24,754 nucleotides of DNA from positions 1 to 24,754 of IMG/VR virus record IMGVR_UViG_3300035703_000397, one strand, 5' to 3'. Both the position numbers and the translations under genes were made by a program. This document shows positions 12,732 through 19,496 of this stretch, one piece after another (positions within the stretch are counted from its first letter, which is position 1; the number at the start of each line of letters is the position of its first letter). The notes beneath the pieces were generated by a model, which ran no database searches, was not told the origin of the DNA, and worked only from the letters and a program-made list of their open reading frames with translations. This stretch comes from a virus.

Positions 12732-12893
12732 ATGACTTTAGAAGAGGCTTTATCACACTTTAACAATTCTCGTAGGGAGTTGGCAGAGGCTTTGGGTGTT
12801 TCTACCCAGGCAGTTCAATATTGGGCTGACGAGGAACAAATACCAGAATTAAGAGCTTATCAAATTAAAGAAATTATATCAAACAGAAAGTAG
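12732..12893 (+). CDS. Cro-like DNA-binding regulator
   Basis: 53 residues. The helix-turn-helix is SRRELAEALGVSTQAVQYWA (residues about 13-32), followed by DEEQIPELRAYQIKEI. This is the layout of P22-type Cro proteins, in which 'AVxxALGIxxxAVxxW...IPxxxAYxIE' fills a similar length. It would bind operators between the two divergent promoters and turn early transcription down. AAGGA stands 6-7 nt upstream and the strong rightward promoter lies just before. No partner repressor of the CI type is encoded in the window, so it may act as a simple early-gene regulator in a lytic phage. Confidence 0.75.
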   Translation: MTLEEALSHFNNSRRELAEALGVSTQAVQYWADEEQIPELRAYQIKEIISNRK

Positions 12894-12898
12894 GGCAT

Positions 12899-13795
12899 AT
12901 GAAATATAGGATTGTTAATTTTCGTAAATTTCAGAACTTTCACGACAGAAAACCGCCATGGATTAAATTATATAGGGATTTATTAGATAACATGGATTGG
13001 TTTATGTTAAGTCCAATAGCTAGTAAAAGCCTTATAAATTTATGGCTTTTAGGGTCTGAGTCATTTGGTAACTTGCCAGATGATTTTGAAATTGGATTTA
13101 GATTAAGACTCAATCAAAAAGAATTAGATATAGTTATGAAAGAGCTAATTAAGTTCAAGTTTGTTGAAGAAGGTAAGTATGAATTAAAAGGTTCTGAAGA
13201 AATGTCTATGAATGAACGTATTAGGGAAACCAATGGATTTGCTAGTAGATATATTAAAAATGAAACTAAAACAGAAGTATTAGTAAGAGATAATCATAAA
13301 TGCCAATCTTGTGGTTCTGATAAGAAATTAGAGTTTGACCACATTGTTCCTGTTTCTAAAGGCGGTTCTTCTGAGGCAAATAACCTTCAATTACTATGTA
13401 GGTCATGCAATAGAAGCAAAAGAGCATTATCAAAAGAAGAGTTTGCTACGCAAAGCACAGAAAAAAACTGCGTTAGTCGTAGCCTAGAGACAGAGACAGA
13501 GGCAGAGAGAGAGAGAAAGAAACATATCTATAGCGTTGAGTTTGAAAAGTTTTGGGATACCTTTCCTCCAAATCCGAGAAAGACTGGTAAAGTTTATGCT
13601 TATAAAATATGGACAAGAAAAAGACTAGATGAAAAAATTGATGACATTGTTAAGCATTTGCTTATAATTAGCACTACTGACCAATGGAAAAAAGATAAGG
13701 GAATGTATATACCAATGCCATCAACGTATTTAAGCCAGGAGAGATTTGACATGGAAATTACTGCACAGAAAAAAGTTTGGGAAGGTGGAATATGA
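12899..13795 (+). CDS. Replication initiation-type protein with embedded HNH domain
   Basis: 298 residues in three parts. Residues 1-100 (HDRKPPWIKLYRDLLDNMDW, then LSPIASKSLINLWLL) match the N-terminal winged-helix region of phage replisome organisers. Residues 120-180 are a complete HNH nuclease domain: CQSC (C135, C138), DHIVPVSKGG (D147, H148), N162, and CRSCN (C167, C170). A charged linker (ETETEAERERKK) then leads to residues 213-290, with EFEKFWDTFPPNPRKTGKVY and PMPSTYLSQERF, the usual C-terminal domain of DnaT/lambda-O-like replication proteins. The HNH domain lies between two halves of a familiar protein without breaking the frame. It begins 5 nt after the Cro-like gene and precedes the helicase gene, the usual order for an initiator and helicase pair. 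Confidence 0.75.
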   Translation: MKYRIVNFRKFQNFHDRKPPWIKLYRDLLDNMDWFMLSPIASKSLINLWLLGSESFGNLPDDFEIGFRLRLNQKELDIVMKELIKFKFVEEGKYELKGSEEMSMNERIRETNGFASRYIKNETKTEVLVRDNHKCQSCGSDKKLEFDHIVPVSKGGSSEANNLQLLCRSCNRSKRALSKEEFATQSTEKNCVSRSLETETEAERERKKHIYSVEFEKFWDTFPPNPRKTGKVYAYKIWTRKRLDEKIDDIVKHLLIISTTDQWKKDKGMYIPMPSTYLSQERFDMEITAQKKVWEGGI

Positions 13796-13935
13796 AAGAA
13801 CAATATTTTTATGTATGGCAAAACCACAAAGGTGAAGTCTTATTTCATTTAGGCGATAGAGTAAAAGAAGTGCCAATAGAATATAAATACATAGGCAAAA
13901 TTAAACTAGAGGTGGAATATGAAAAAAGAAACTAA
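13792..13935 (+). CDS. Small unknown phage protein
   Basis: 47 residues on an ATGA overlap with the replication gene. Strand-rich with many Tyr, Lys and Glu (MKEQYFYVWQNHKGEVLFHL, later EYKYIGKIKLEVEYEKRN). It overlaps the next gene by 17 nt. I know no family; coupling on both sides supports a real gene. Confidence 0.45.
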   Translation: MKEQYFYVWQNHKGEVLFHLGDRVKEVPIEYKYIGKIKLEVEYEKRN

Positions 13936-14053
13936 TGAAGCTATTGGAACATTCATAGGAAAAACTATTACATGGGTTTTATTTTTATTTGCTATAGGAT
14001 TAGTTGCTAAAATAGCTTATATCATAATTACATTTGCATGGCGTTTAATATGA
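13919..14053 (+). CDS. Very small membrane peptide
   Basis: 44 residues: a polar start (MKKETNEAIG) followed by one long TM helix (ITWVLFLFAIGLVAKIAYII). GGTGG lies 3-7 nt upstream. Its stop overlaps the preferred helicase start as ATGA, consistent with translational coupling. The function is unknown; membrane location is predicted. Confidence 0.45.
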   Translation: MKKETNEAIGTFIGKTITWVLFLFAIGLVAKIAYIIITFAWRLI

Positions 14054-14970
14054 ACATAGGCGAAGTCATAGATAAACTAACAGTTAGCCAATCAACAGTT
14101 CAAGAATTTTATAACGAGGGGTATGGTCATGCAGAGTTTAAAGTTAAAGGTACGGATATATTTGCTGATGACTTGGTCAAGTATTTTAGTGAGGAAGTTC
14201 ATAGTGGCAAATCGTTGGGCTGGATTAAGACGGAAGATAAATTCAGGATTAGGTCTTCGGAACTAACAATTCTTACTGGTGTATCAGGTCATGGTAAGTC
14301 TATGTGGTTATCACAAGTTGTATTAGCTATGATGAAACAGAATACTAAATGCCTAATAGCTTCTTTAGAAATGAGACCTGTTCTTACATTAGCTAGAATG
14401 ATTACACAGGCATTAGGTTCACCAGAACCAACAGATGATTACATACGTAAGTTTTGTGATAGAGCTAAAGACAAGTTATATATATACGACCAAACAGGCA
14501 GCACTAAGTCAGAAGATATGATAGCAACTCTGCATTATGGAAAGCATGTGTTAGGAGTTGATGTATTTATTATTGACAGTCTTATGAAATTGGATGACGT
14601 AACTGAAGAGTCTTTAGATGGACAGAAAAGATTGACAAACAGTTTAGCGGTTATAGCACGTGATTTACAAGTAAGTATTTTTTTAGTAGCACATACTAGA
14701 AAACTTAAAGACGAGTCAGAGATACCTGATGCTACAAACATTATGGGAAGTTCGCATATTCGTAACTTATGTGATAATATTATTTGTGTATGGCGTAACA
14801 GATACAAAGAGAAGTTAATAGAAGAAGGCAAGACTTCAGATGATGAGTTAAAGATTATTCCAGATGCAAAGGTCTTTGTTCAGAAGCAGCGTAATGCACA
14901 ATGGGAAGGTTCATTTAACTTTTGGTTTGACCAAAAAGGTTTACGATATAACGAGAGTCCACCAAGATGA
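14050..14970 (+). CDS. DnaB-like replicative helicase (RecA-fold ATPase)
   Basis: 306 residues from the ATG at 14050 (ATGA overlap); an ATG at 14038 would add four residues. The Walker A loop GVSGHGKS is at 77-84, followed by a DnaB-type ASLEM (E in CLIASLEMRP). Walker B is VDVFIIDSL (about 170-178), then VAHTRKL, and NIMGSSHIRNLCDNIICVWR resembles the sensor and arginine-finger region of hexameric helicases. The N-terminal DnaB domain is absent, so it is a short single-domain version that may need the adjacent initiator protein for loading. It should unwind the replication fork. No primase or DNA polymerase gene is visible nearby, so host enzymes are probably used. Confidence 0.85.
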   Translation: MNIGEVIDKLTVSQSTVQEFYNEGYGHAEFKVKGTDIFADDLVKYFSEEVHSGKSLGWIKTEDKFRIRSSELTILTGVSGHGKSMWLSQVVLAMMKQNTKCLIASLEMRPVLTLARMITQALGSPEPTDDYIRKFCDRAKDKLYIYDQTGSTKSEDMIATLHYGKHVLGVDVFIIDSLMKLDDVTEESLDGQKRLTNSLAVIARDLQVSIFLVAHTRKLKDESEIPDATNIMGSSHIRNLCDNIICVWRNRYKEKLIEEGKTSDDELKIIPDAKVFVQKQRNAQWEGSFNFWFDQKGLRYNESPPR

Positions 14971-15140
14971 CAATAAATGAATTTATAAAGCAATGCAAAA
15001 AAGTATTTGGAGATGACATTCAATACAAAGCAACTTCTAAAGACGGACAAGTATTTAAAACGAAAGGATGGAGAGATGATAAAGTGGGCACTAACCAAAG
15101 ACAACTTACCCCAGCTTATAGAGAAACTAAAAAATCTTGA
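14967..15140 (+). CDS. Small unknown basic protein
   Basis: 57 residues on an ATGA overlap with the helicase gene: MTINEFIKQCKKVFGDDIQY, then a Lys-rich polar part (FKTKGWRDDK). It overlaps the preferred NinB start by 65 nt, more than usual here, so either the C-terminal part is dispensable or this gene is spurious. No family is recognised. Confidence 0.35.
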   Translation: MTINEFIKQCKKVFGDDIQYKATSKDGQVFKTKGWRDDKVGTNQRQLTPAYRETKKS

Positions 15141-15432
15141 TTTTACTAAACGCTGGCGTGTAACAGTAACAGACGCTAAACTTAACCGTAGTCTTGAACA
15201 GAACGAAAGGTTATGGGAATTATATACAAGTTTAAGTAATCATTTAGGTATTGAGAAAGACCGTATTCATGAACTTTGTGGCTTTAAATTTCTGAGATAC
15301 CAAACAGAAATTGCAGGTATGCCAGTAGAACTTATAAAGTCAACAACTAAACTAACCACAAGTGAAATGACAGAATACCAACAACAGATAGAGGTATGGG
15401 GTCAGACTATGGGTTGGGGTTGGGATTATTAG
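15076..15432 (+). CDS. NinB-like recombination protein
   Basis: 118 residues from the ATG at 15076, with GGATGGAGAG directly upstream; in-frame starts at 15007 and 15013 would lie deep in the neighbour. The core RWRVTVTDAKLNRSLEQNER, then LWELYTSLSNHLG, matches NinB (the 'RSLxQNxxLW' motif), and STTKLTTSEMTEYQQQIEVW matches its C-terminal half. In lambda, NinB (Orf) binds single-stranded DNA and SSB and helps the Red pathway. Here it would complement the exonuclease, annealing and SSB-like proteins of the leftward operon. It ends in a Gly/Trp-rich tail (GWGWDY). Confidence 0.8.
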   Translation: MIKWALTKDNLPQLIEKLKNLDFTKRWRVTVTDAKLNRSLEQNERLWELYTSLSNHLGIEKDRIHELCGFKFLRYQTEIAGMPVELIKSTTKLTTSEMTEYQQQIEVWGQTMGWGWDY

Positions 15433-15965
15433 TGGATGAAGATTTAGGTAGTGTAAGATTAGCAACATTAGAAGACCTGCCTTATGTTATTAGTTTAAGT
15501 AAAAAAGAAAGTAGCTCATTAGGGTTTATTCCTAAAATGGCTTATGAAGCAGCAATAACAGGCATTAAAACTGGTGATAGATGGAGTAATGTTTGTAACG
15601 ATAAATTGTTTATAATAGAATGTAATAAAGATTTAGTAGGGTTTTGTTTGTGTAGTTTTGGATTGCCGCATGCAAATATGAGAATAGGTCGTATAGCTCA
15701 AATATGTATTCAAACAGACGCAAGAAAATTATTAAGAGGTAAATTATTGCTTGACCATGTTATTAGTTATGGTGAAACAAAGTTTACTTTTAGATGGCAA
15801 TGCGGTTGTGCAGATGATTTAGAAAGTAATGTTTTTTGGAAAGCAATGGGTTGGGTTCATATTGCAGATAGACAAGGAATATCTCACAAGAATACTTGGA
15901 AACAAACAAGCAAACGAAAGGTTAATGTGTATAGATTTGATAAAATGGATTTTTTATTAGTATGA
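15432..15965 (+). CDS. GNAT-family acetyltransferase-like protein
   Basis: 177 residues from a GTG at 15432 that shares one base with the NinB stop (TAGTG). An ATG at 15396 would add 12 Gly/Leu-rich residues that overlap NinB, so GTG is preferred. The start SVRLATLEDLPYVISLSKKE is the classic GNAT beginning (strand, then 'xxxDxxxIxxL'). IGRIAQICIQTDARKLLRGK is the acetyl-CoA region in phage versions, with R-x-x-x-R-G-K replacing the usual RxxGxG, and ESNVFWKAMGWVHI is the late 'A..FWxxMGF' motif. The target is unknown. It is not closely similar to the two small GNAT-like proteins at 869-1674. Confidence 0.65.
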   Translation: MDEDLGSVRLATLEDLPYVISLSKKESSSLGFIPKMAYEAAITGIKTGDRWSNVCNDKLFIIECNKDLVGFCLCSFGLPHANMRIGRIAQICIQTDARKLLRGKLLLDHVISYGETKFTFRWQCGCADDLESNVFWKAMGWVHIADRQGISHKNTWKQTSKRKVNVYRFDKMDFLLV

Positions 15966-16252
15966 ACTACAGAAACCCTAAACTTTTAAAGTTAGCAGAT
16001 GGAGCACCATGTATGATGTGTTCTATTCAAGACGGAACAGTTGTATCTGCACACTCTAATCAATTACGTGATGGCAAAGGAACAGGTATCAAGGGGCATG
16101 ATTACCGTATAGCTTTCTTATGTCACCAATGCCACCACATGATAGATAATGATAAGATGTTAGATAAGCATGATAGAATAGCAGCATGGGAAGAAGCACA
16201 CCGTAAAACTATAGGCTGGTTATTTACTAACGGACATTTGGAGGTAAAGTAA
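15962..16252 (+). CDS. YbcO/DUF1364-like HNH-type nuclease
   Basis: 96 residues. The layout RNPKLLKLADGAPCMMC (C17, C20), then SAHSNQLRDGKGTGIKGHDY, then FLCHQCHHMID (C54, C57, H58), matches YbcO/DUF1364, a small metal-dependent nuclease of lambdoid 'nin' regions, including the 'AH...GxGxK..D' centre and the C-terminal IGWLFTNGHLEVK. It probably cuts branched or single-stranded DNA during recombination. It sits just downstream of NinB, as nin-region genes do in lambdoid phages. Junctions are ATGA upstream and TAATG downstream. Confidence 0.75.
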   Translation: MNYRNPKLLKLADGAPCMMCSIQDGTVVSAHSNQLRDGKGTGIKGHDYRIAFLCHQCHHMIDNDKMLDKHDRIAAWEEAHRKTIGWLFTNGHLEVK

Positions 16253-16470
16253 TGGGTAAAGGTTCTGGAAGAAGACCATTGTTAATTTCTGAACAAGAAG
16301 CACAAGACAATTGGGACAAGATATTCAAAAAAGAAAAGAATAGTCCTGACGTTTCACCGCACACTTATGAATACGAACTTAATAAGTCCACCGGTAATGT
16401 AGAGAAAAGATTTATAGACGGAATATGGAAACCTAACAGTGAGCAATTTGACAATATTAAAGATGATTAA
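16252..16470 (+). CDS. Small conserved phage protein, unknown
   Basis: 72 residues beginning MGKGSGRRP, followed by EQEAQDNWDKIFKK. This start ('GKGSxRRP...NWDxIF') is common in short phage proteins found near nin-region nucleases; no function is known to me. The second half is polar and acidic. It overlaps the methyltransferase start by 8 nt. Confidence 0.6.
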   Translation: MGKGSGRRPLLISEQEAQDNWDKIFKKEKNSPDVSPHTYEYELNKSTGNVEKRFIDGIWKPNSEQFDNIKDD

Positions 16471-17086
16471 AATAGGACAAGCAGAATTACACAATATAGA
16501 TTGCATGGCTTATATGGTTACTTTGCCTGATAAAGCATTTGATTTGGCTATTGTAGACCCGCCTTATGGAATTGATGTAACAAAAATGAATATGGGCTCA
16601 AGGCAAACAATAAGACCTGATAAAACAAAAACTTGGGACTTAGCAGTTCCAAACAAAGAATATTTTGATGAGTTAAAAAGGGTAAGTAAAAATCAAATTA
16701 TTTGGGGAGGTAATTATTTTGCATTACCGCCAACAAGATGTTGGTTAATTTGGGATAAAGGAGAGTCAATGTACGGAAGGGATTTTGCTGAAGCTGAAAT
16801 GGCTTGGACAAGTTTTGATAAGGTTGTAAGGTTAAATAAGTTAAATCCAAATCAACTTGATAGAATACATCCAACACAAAAGCCTGTAAAATTATATGAA
16901 TGGCTATTAACCAATTATGCTGAAAAAGGTCAAAAAATATTAGATACACATTTAGGTTCAGGTTCTATTGCTGTTGCTTGTAATAATTTAGGTTTTGATT
17001 TAGTGGGATGTGAATTAGACCAAGATTATTATAAATCGGCTTGCGATAGAGTTAATCAAGCTACAGCACAGACAAGGATGTTTTAA
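16463..17086 (+). CDS. DNA methyltransferase (DPPY type)
   Basis: 207 residues from the ATG at 16463, overlapping the previous stop by 8 nt; a GTG at 16439 would add eight residues. The catalytic motif IV AIVDPPYGID is near residues 31-40. The target-recognition region is short. HPTQKPVKLYEWLL and ILDTHLGSGSIAVACNNLGF (motif I, S-adenosylmethionine site) follow, so the order is the beta class with motif IV first. The DPPY form usually methylates adenine N6 but can also be cytosine N4. No restriction enzyme accompanies it, so protection of phage DNA is the likely purpose. Confidence 0.85.
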   Translation: MIKIGQAELHNIDCMAYMVTLPDKAFDLAIVDPPYGIDVTKMNMGSRQTIRPDKTKTWDLAVPNKEYFDELKRVSKNQIIWGGNYFALPPTRCWLIWDKGESMYGRDFAEAEMAWTSFDKVVRLNKLNPNQLDRIHPTQKPVKLYEWLLTNYAEKGQKILDTHLGSGSIAVACNNLGFDLVGCELDQDYYKSACDRVNQATAQTRMF

Positions 17087-17403
17087 TGGCAACTAGCCCA
17101 ACGCAGTTAAGTCTTAAAAAATTACGAGAAGAAGGATACACTTGTTGGATAACAGAGCATTGGAATAATTGGAGCAAGACAAGACAAGACCTGTTTGGTT
17201 TTATAGATATATTAGCTTTAAAAGGAAAAGAAACATTAGCTGTGCAAACAACTACTGCAACAAATATGTCAGCTAGAGTAAAGAAGATAGGTGACCATGA
17301 AAACGTAGGTCCAGTTCGTGAAGCAGGATGGGCTATTCATGTACATGGTTGGCATCAAGACGATAAGAAAAAGTGGCATTGTAAAGTTAAGGATGTATCA
17401 TGA
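17086..17403 (+). CDS. PD-(D/E)XK-like nuclease, possibly degenerate
   Basis: 105 residues. The strand-turn-strand GFIDILALKGKETLAVQTTT (D41, Q54) has the shape of a VRR-NUC or Hjc-like nuclease core (D...10-15 residues...ExK), with a helix-rich basic start (LSLKKLREEGY) and ending HVHGWHQDDKKKWHCK. However, the usual E-x-K is Q-T-T, so catalysis may be altered or lost. It may act on branched DNA or only bind it. TAATG joins it to the methyltransferase, so a methylase-nuclease pair is conceivable but not shown. Confidence 0.55.
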   Translation: MATSPTQLSLKKLREEGYTCWITEHWNNWSKTRQDLFGFIDILALKGKETLAVQTTTATNMSARVKKIGDHENVGPVREAGWAIHVHGWHQDDKKKWHCKVKDVS

Positions 17404-17750
17404 GTGCTAGAGATAAAATACTAGCTTATCTTACAGAGCCTAAAGCTATAAAAGATATAGCAGCACATGTAGATGGAAATTACAATACTATTAAAAACTT
17501 GCTTGTCACCATGAAGATGGAAGGTCATATACACGCATTCAAAGATAAAGATAATAGACTCATGCACTATTACATTCCACAGCCACATCCACTACAAGGT
17601 ATATTTGGACACACAGCAAATTTTACAGAAGACCAAATAAAAGGTGTTATCAGTCACAACGCAGATGATGCTAAACATAACCTTCAACAAAGAACTACAC
17701 AAGAAACATTTGGGCAAAGCGTAGCTTATACGCTAACACAATATGATTAG
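17400..17750 (+). CDS. Winged-helix DNA-binding protein
   Basis: 116 residues. The first 55 form a typical winged helix (DKILAYLTEPKAIKDIAAHV, then DGNYNTIKNLLVTMKMEGHI, with HAFKDKDNRLMHYYI as the wing). The rest is Gln/His/Thr-rich with no recognised domain. It could be a regulator of the rightward operon or an accessory replication factor. An ATGA overlap precedes it and an 8 nt overlap follows. Confidence 0.55.
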   Translation: MSARDKILAYLTEPKAIKDIAAHVDGNYNTIKNLLVTMKMEGHIHAFKDKDNRLMHYYIPQPHPLQGIFGHTANFTEDQIKGVISHNADDAKHNLQQRTTQETFGQSVAYTLTQYD

Positions 17751-17916
17751 CACAAAATGGAAAAAATTAACAGATGATGAAATATATAAGTTAGAAAGTA
17801 AATATATAACTTATGAAGTTTATGATGATGATGAAGAAGGAATTGATGTAGATATATTTGGTGTAACAGAATTTGCTAAAGCTATAGAAAAATTATTAAA
17901 GGAAAAAAACAGTTAA
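17743..17916 (+). CDS. Small acidic phage protein, unknown
   Basis: 57 residues, very acidic in the middle (YEVYDDDEEGIDVDIFGV), with helical ends (WKKLTDDEIYKLESKY and EFAKAIEKLLKEKN). It overlaps the previous gene by 8 nt and the next by 1 nt (TAATG). An acidic small protein of this kind could mimic DNA or inhibit a host nuclease, but nothing in the sequence proves this. Confidence 0.5.
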   Translation: MISTKWKKLTDDEIYKLESKYITYEVYDDDEEGIDVDIFGVTEFAKAIEKLLKEKNS

Positions 17917-18245
17917 TGATTAGTATGGAACGCTTATTGTCCATCCTAGAGGATTGGGCTTTATGGATGAAGTCGGATAATCACAAACTAGGTTATCCAT
18001 CTAAAAGCATAGGCATGTCATCCGGTGGTGAGTCTACTTCAGAAGCGTTTGAAGAGATGTGTTCTGCCCAAGATATGTCTAATGTTAGAACTATTCACGC
18101 TATCGTGCATAGCTTAGAACAAGGACAACAAGAAGCTATCTATGCTAAATACTTAGGTGCTAAACCACCATTAGCCTTTTATTGGCAATTAGACATGGCA
18201 TACGATAATCTTTTAACTATTGCGAGTCGTAGAATAAATGCTTAA
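17916..18245 (+). CDS. Q-like late antiterminator candidate
   Basis: 109 residues. The pattern LEDWALWMKSDNHKLGYPSK, then GMSSGGESTSEAFEEM, then IVHSLEQGQQEAIYAKYLG and YDNLLTIASRRINA, resembles the phage antiterminator-Q or DUF1133-like group, where 'WGxWxR...LGYP..S...' precedes a sigma-region-4-like helix-turn-helix ('LxxxqxxaIxxxYLG'). Context supports it: it closes the middle region of the rightward operon and a strong promoter-terminator pair lies about 0.7 kb downstream, as with lambda Q, pR' and tR'. Family membership is by eye. Confidence 0.6.
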   Translation: MISMERLLSILEDWALWMKSDNHKLGYPSKSIGMSSGGESTSEAFEEMCSAQDMSNVRTIHAIVHSLEQGQQEAIYAKYLGAKPPLAFYWQLDMAYDNLLTIASRRINA

Positions 18246-18954
18246 TCTAATACATGGTGATTGTTTAGAGGTAATGAAAACATTACCTGATAATCATATA
18301 GATTTAACTATTACAAGCCCTCCTTACAATATGAGAACTAGAGTAAGAAATGGTAAATATACCACAAGAGAAAAGTCAGAACATTTTAGTAAAAAATATG
18401 AGCATTTTGATGATGCCTTACCAATTAATGAATTTTATGAATTTCATTTTAAAGTATTAAATGAACTACTAAGAGTATCTAAAATAGTTTGTTACAATTT
18501 TCAAATAGTAACAGGAAGTAAAGAAGCGTTTTTTAAAATGATTGGTGATTTTCATAAGCAAATAAAAGATATTATTATTTGGGATAAAAATACAGGTCAA
18601 CCAGCAATGCACTCTAATATTCTTAATAGTTGCTACGAATTTATTTTAATAATGGAAAATGATAGTATTGCAGGAAGGCACATTACAAACGCTAAATTTA
18701 AACGTGGTGAAATGAATAATATTCTAAGGGTTAAAAGAGGTAAAAAAATTCATGGTAGTCATGGAGCAGTTTTCCCTGAGAATTTAGTAAGTCAATTAAT
18801 GTTAGCATTTTCTAATGAGCATAATGTAATATTAGACCCATTTATGGGAACAGGCACTACTGGAGTTGTTGCAAAACAATTAAATAGAGATTTTATAGGT
18901 ATAGAAATATCTCAAGAGTACTTAGATATAGCAACTGCTAGGATAAACGCATAA
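18238..18954 (+). CDS. DNA methyltransferase (TSPPY type)
   Basis: 238 residues. The catalytic motif is LTITSPPYNMR (about residues 23-33), the SAM site is VILDPFMGTGTTGVVAKQLN near residue 200, and the end is DFIGIEISQEYLDIATARI. The beta-class order with SPPY is usual for cytosine-N4 methylases but also occurs in adenine-N6 ones. It overlaps the Q-like gene by 8 nt. It is not a close copy of the methyltransferase at 16463, so the two probably modify different sites and protect phage DNA from host restriction. Confidence 0.85.
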   Translation: MLNLIHGDCLEVMKTLPDNHIDLTITSPPYNMRTRVRNGKYTTREKSEHFSKKYEHFDDALPINEFYEFHFKVLNELLRVSKIVCYNFQIVTGSKEAFFKMIGDFHKQIKDIIIWDKNTGQPAMHSNILNSCYEFILIMENDSIAGRHITNAKFKRGEMNNILRVKRGKKIHGSHGAVFPENLVSQLMLAFSNEHNVILDPFMGTGTTGVVAKQLNRDFIGIEISQEYLDIATARINA

Positions 18955-18959
18955 TGTTG

Positions 18960-18988
18960 TTGAACAGAAACGCGGTATCGTGTATAAT
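18960..18988 (+). promoter_or_regulatory. Late promoter candidate (pR'-like)
   Basis: TTGAAC (18960-18965), a 17 nt spacer, TATAAT (18983-18988). Transcription would start about 18995, reaching the terminator at 19033. It lies 6 nt after the last middle gene and before all packaging genes. Confidence 0.75.
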
Positions 18989-19032
18989 ACTACTTCTTGG
19001 ATAACTCCTGTCCCAAAGAAACGTGATTTTAC

Positions 19033-19076
19033 AAAAGCCTGACCATACTCTCTCCTTGGTTGGGCTTTTTCTTTTT
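19033..19076 (+). terminator. Strong intrinsic terminator before the late genes (tR'-like)
   Basis: Stem AAAAGCCTGACCA (19033-19045) and TGGTTGGGCTTTT (19057-19069), with two wobble pairs and an 11 nt loop, then a T-rich tract to 19076. Together with the promoter it defines a leader RNA of about 80 nt. Late genes can only be expressed if polymerase passes it, which points to control by the Q-like protein. The next ATG begins right after the T tract. Confidence 0.85.
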
Positions 19077-19244
19077 ATGAAACTATCTATTTGCGAACAA
19101 TGCGGTGAACCTTTTGACTTCACCGAGTATAGCCTATGTAATACGTGCAGATATGACCATAGATTTATTAAGTTAAGGAAAGATGATGAAATCAGTACCA
19201 AAGACAAAGAAGGGCAAAGAAGCAAAGATGAAGAAAGTGTTTAA
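19077..19244 (+). CDS. Small zinc-ribbon protein
   Basis: 55 residues: MKLSICEQCGEPFDFTEYSL, then CNTC, giving a CxxC...CxxC ribbon (C6, C9, C21, C24), and a charged tail (DDEISTKDKEGQRSKDE). The start codon directly follows the terminator's T tract, so there is no Shine-Dalgarno sequence; translation would depend on read-through. The last 62 nt overlap the next gene. In-frame codons upstream at 19023 lie in the terminator stem and are rejected. Confidence 0.55.
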   Translation: MKLSICEQCGEPFDFTEYSLCNTCRYDHRFIKLRKDDEISTKDKEGQRSKDEESV

Positions 19245-19362
19245 AGAGTTTGGTGCAGGAACTTTAAACGTAGGTAAATCATCAAAAAAAGTGTCAAATC
19301 CTAAGCAGGCTGTCGCGATAGCCTTATCATCAAGTGGTATGTCTAAAAAGAAAGGTAAATAA
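19183..19362 (+). CDS. DUF6496-like small basic protein
   Basis: 59 residues with AAGGA 6 nt upstream. The middle KKVFKEFGAGTLNVGKSSKK, then VSNPKQAVAIALSSSG, matches the DUF6496 pattern ('VMxEFKxGxLxSGSxxGxxVxNxKQAIAIALSEA'). These are short Lys-rich proteins of phages and bacteria with no established function; nucleic-acid binding is plausible from charge. It begins a run of four small basic genes before the glycosyltransferase. Confidence 0.65.
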   Translation: MMKSVPKTKKGKEAKMKKVFKEFGAGTLNVGKSSKKVSNPKQAVAIALSSSGMSKKKGK

Positions 19363-19364
19363 TT

Positions 19365-19496
19365 ATGCCAATGGTCGGAATGAAAAAATTTGCTTACACA
19401 GAAAAAGGTAAGAAAGAAGCTAAAGAATACGCAAAGAAAACAGGTAAAGCTATGGCAGCTAAGCCTATGAAAAAGGCAGCTAAACGTGGCAAGTAA
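19365..19496 (+). CDS. Very small Lys/Ala-rich basic protein
   Basis: 43 residues, 2 nt after the previous stop: MPMVGMKKFAYTEKGKKEAK, then a tail of Lys and Ala (AAKPMKKAAKRGK), resembling histone-tail-like phage peptides. It is probably a DNA-binding or packaged small protein. It overlaps the next gene by 11 nt. Confidence 0.5.
   Translation: MPMVGMKKFAYTEKGKKEAKEYAKKTGKAMAAKPMKKAAKRGK

Noticed and set aside
14535-14831. 98-codon minus-strand frame
   Set aside because: Antisense to the helicase Walker B region; no ribosome site, no neighbours on that strand.
18990-19076. Possible tRNA or structured riboswitch between the late promoter and terminator
   Set aside because: No cloverleaf, T-loop or conserved aptamer elements; only a short leader and an intrinsic terminator are supported.
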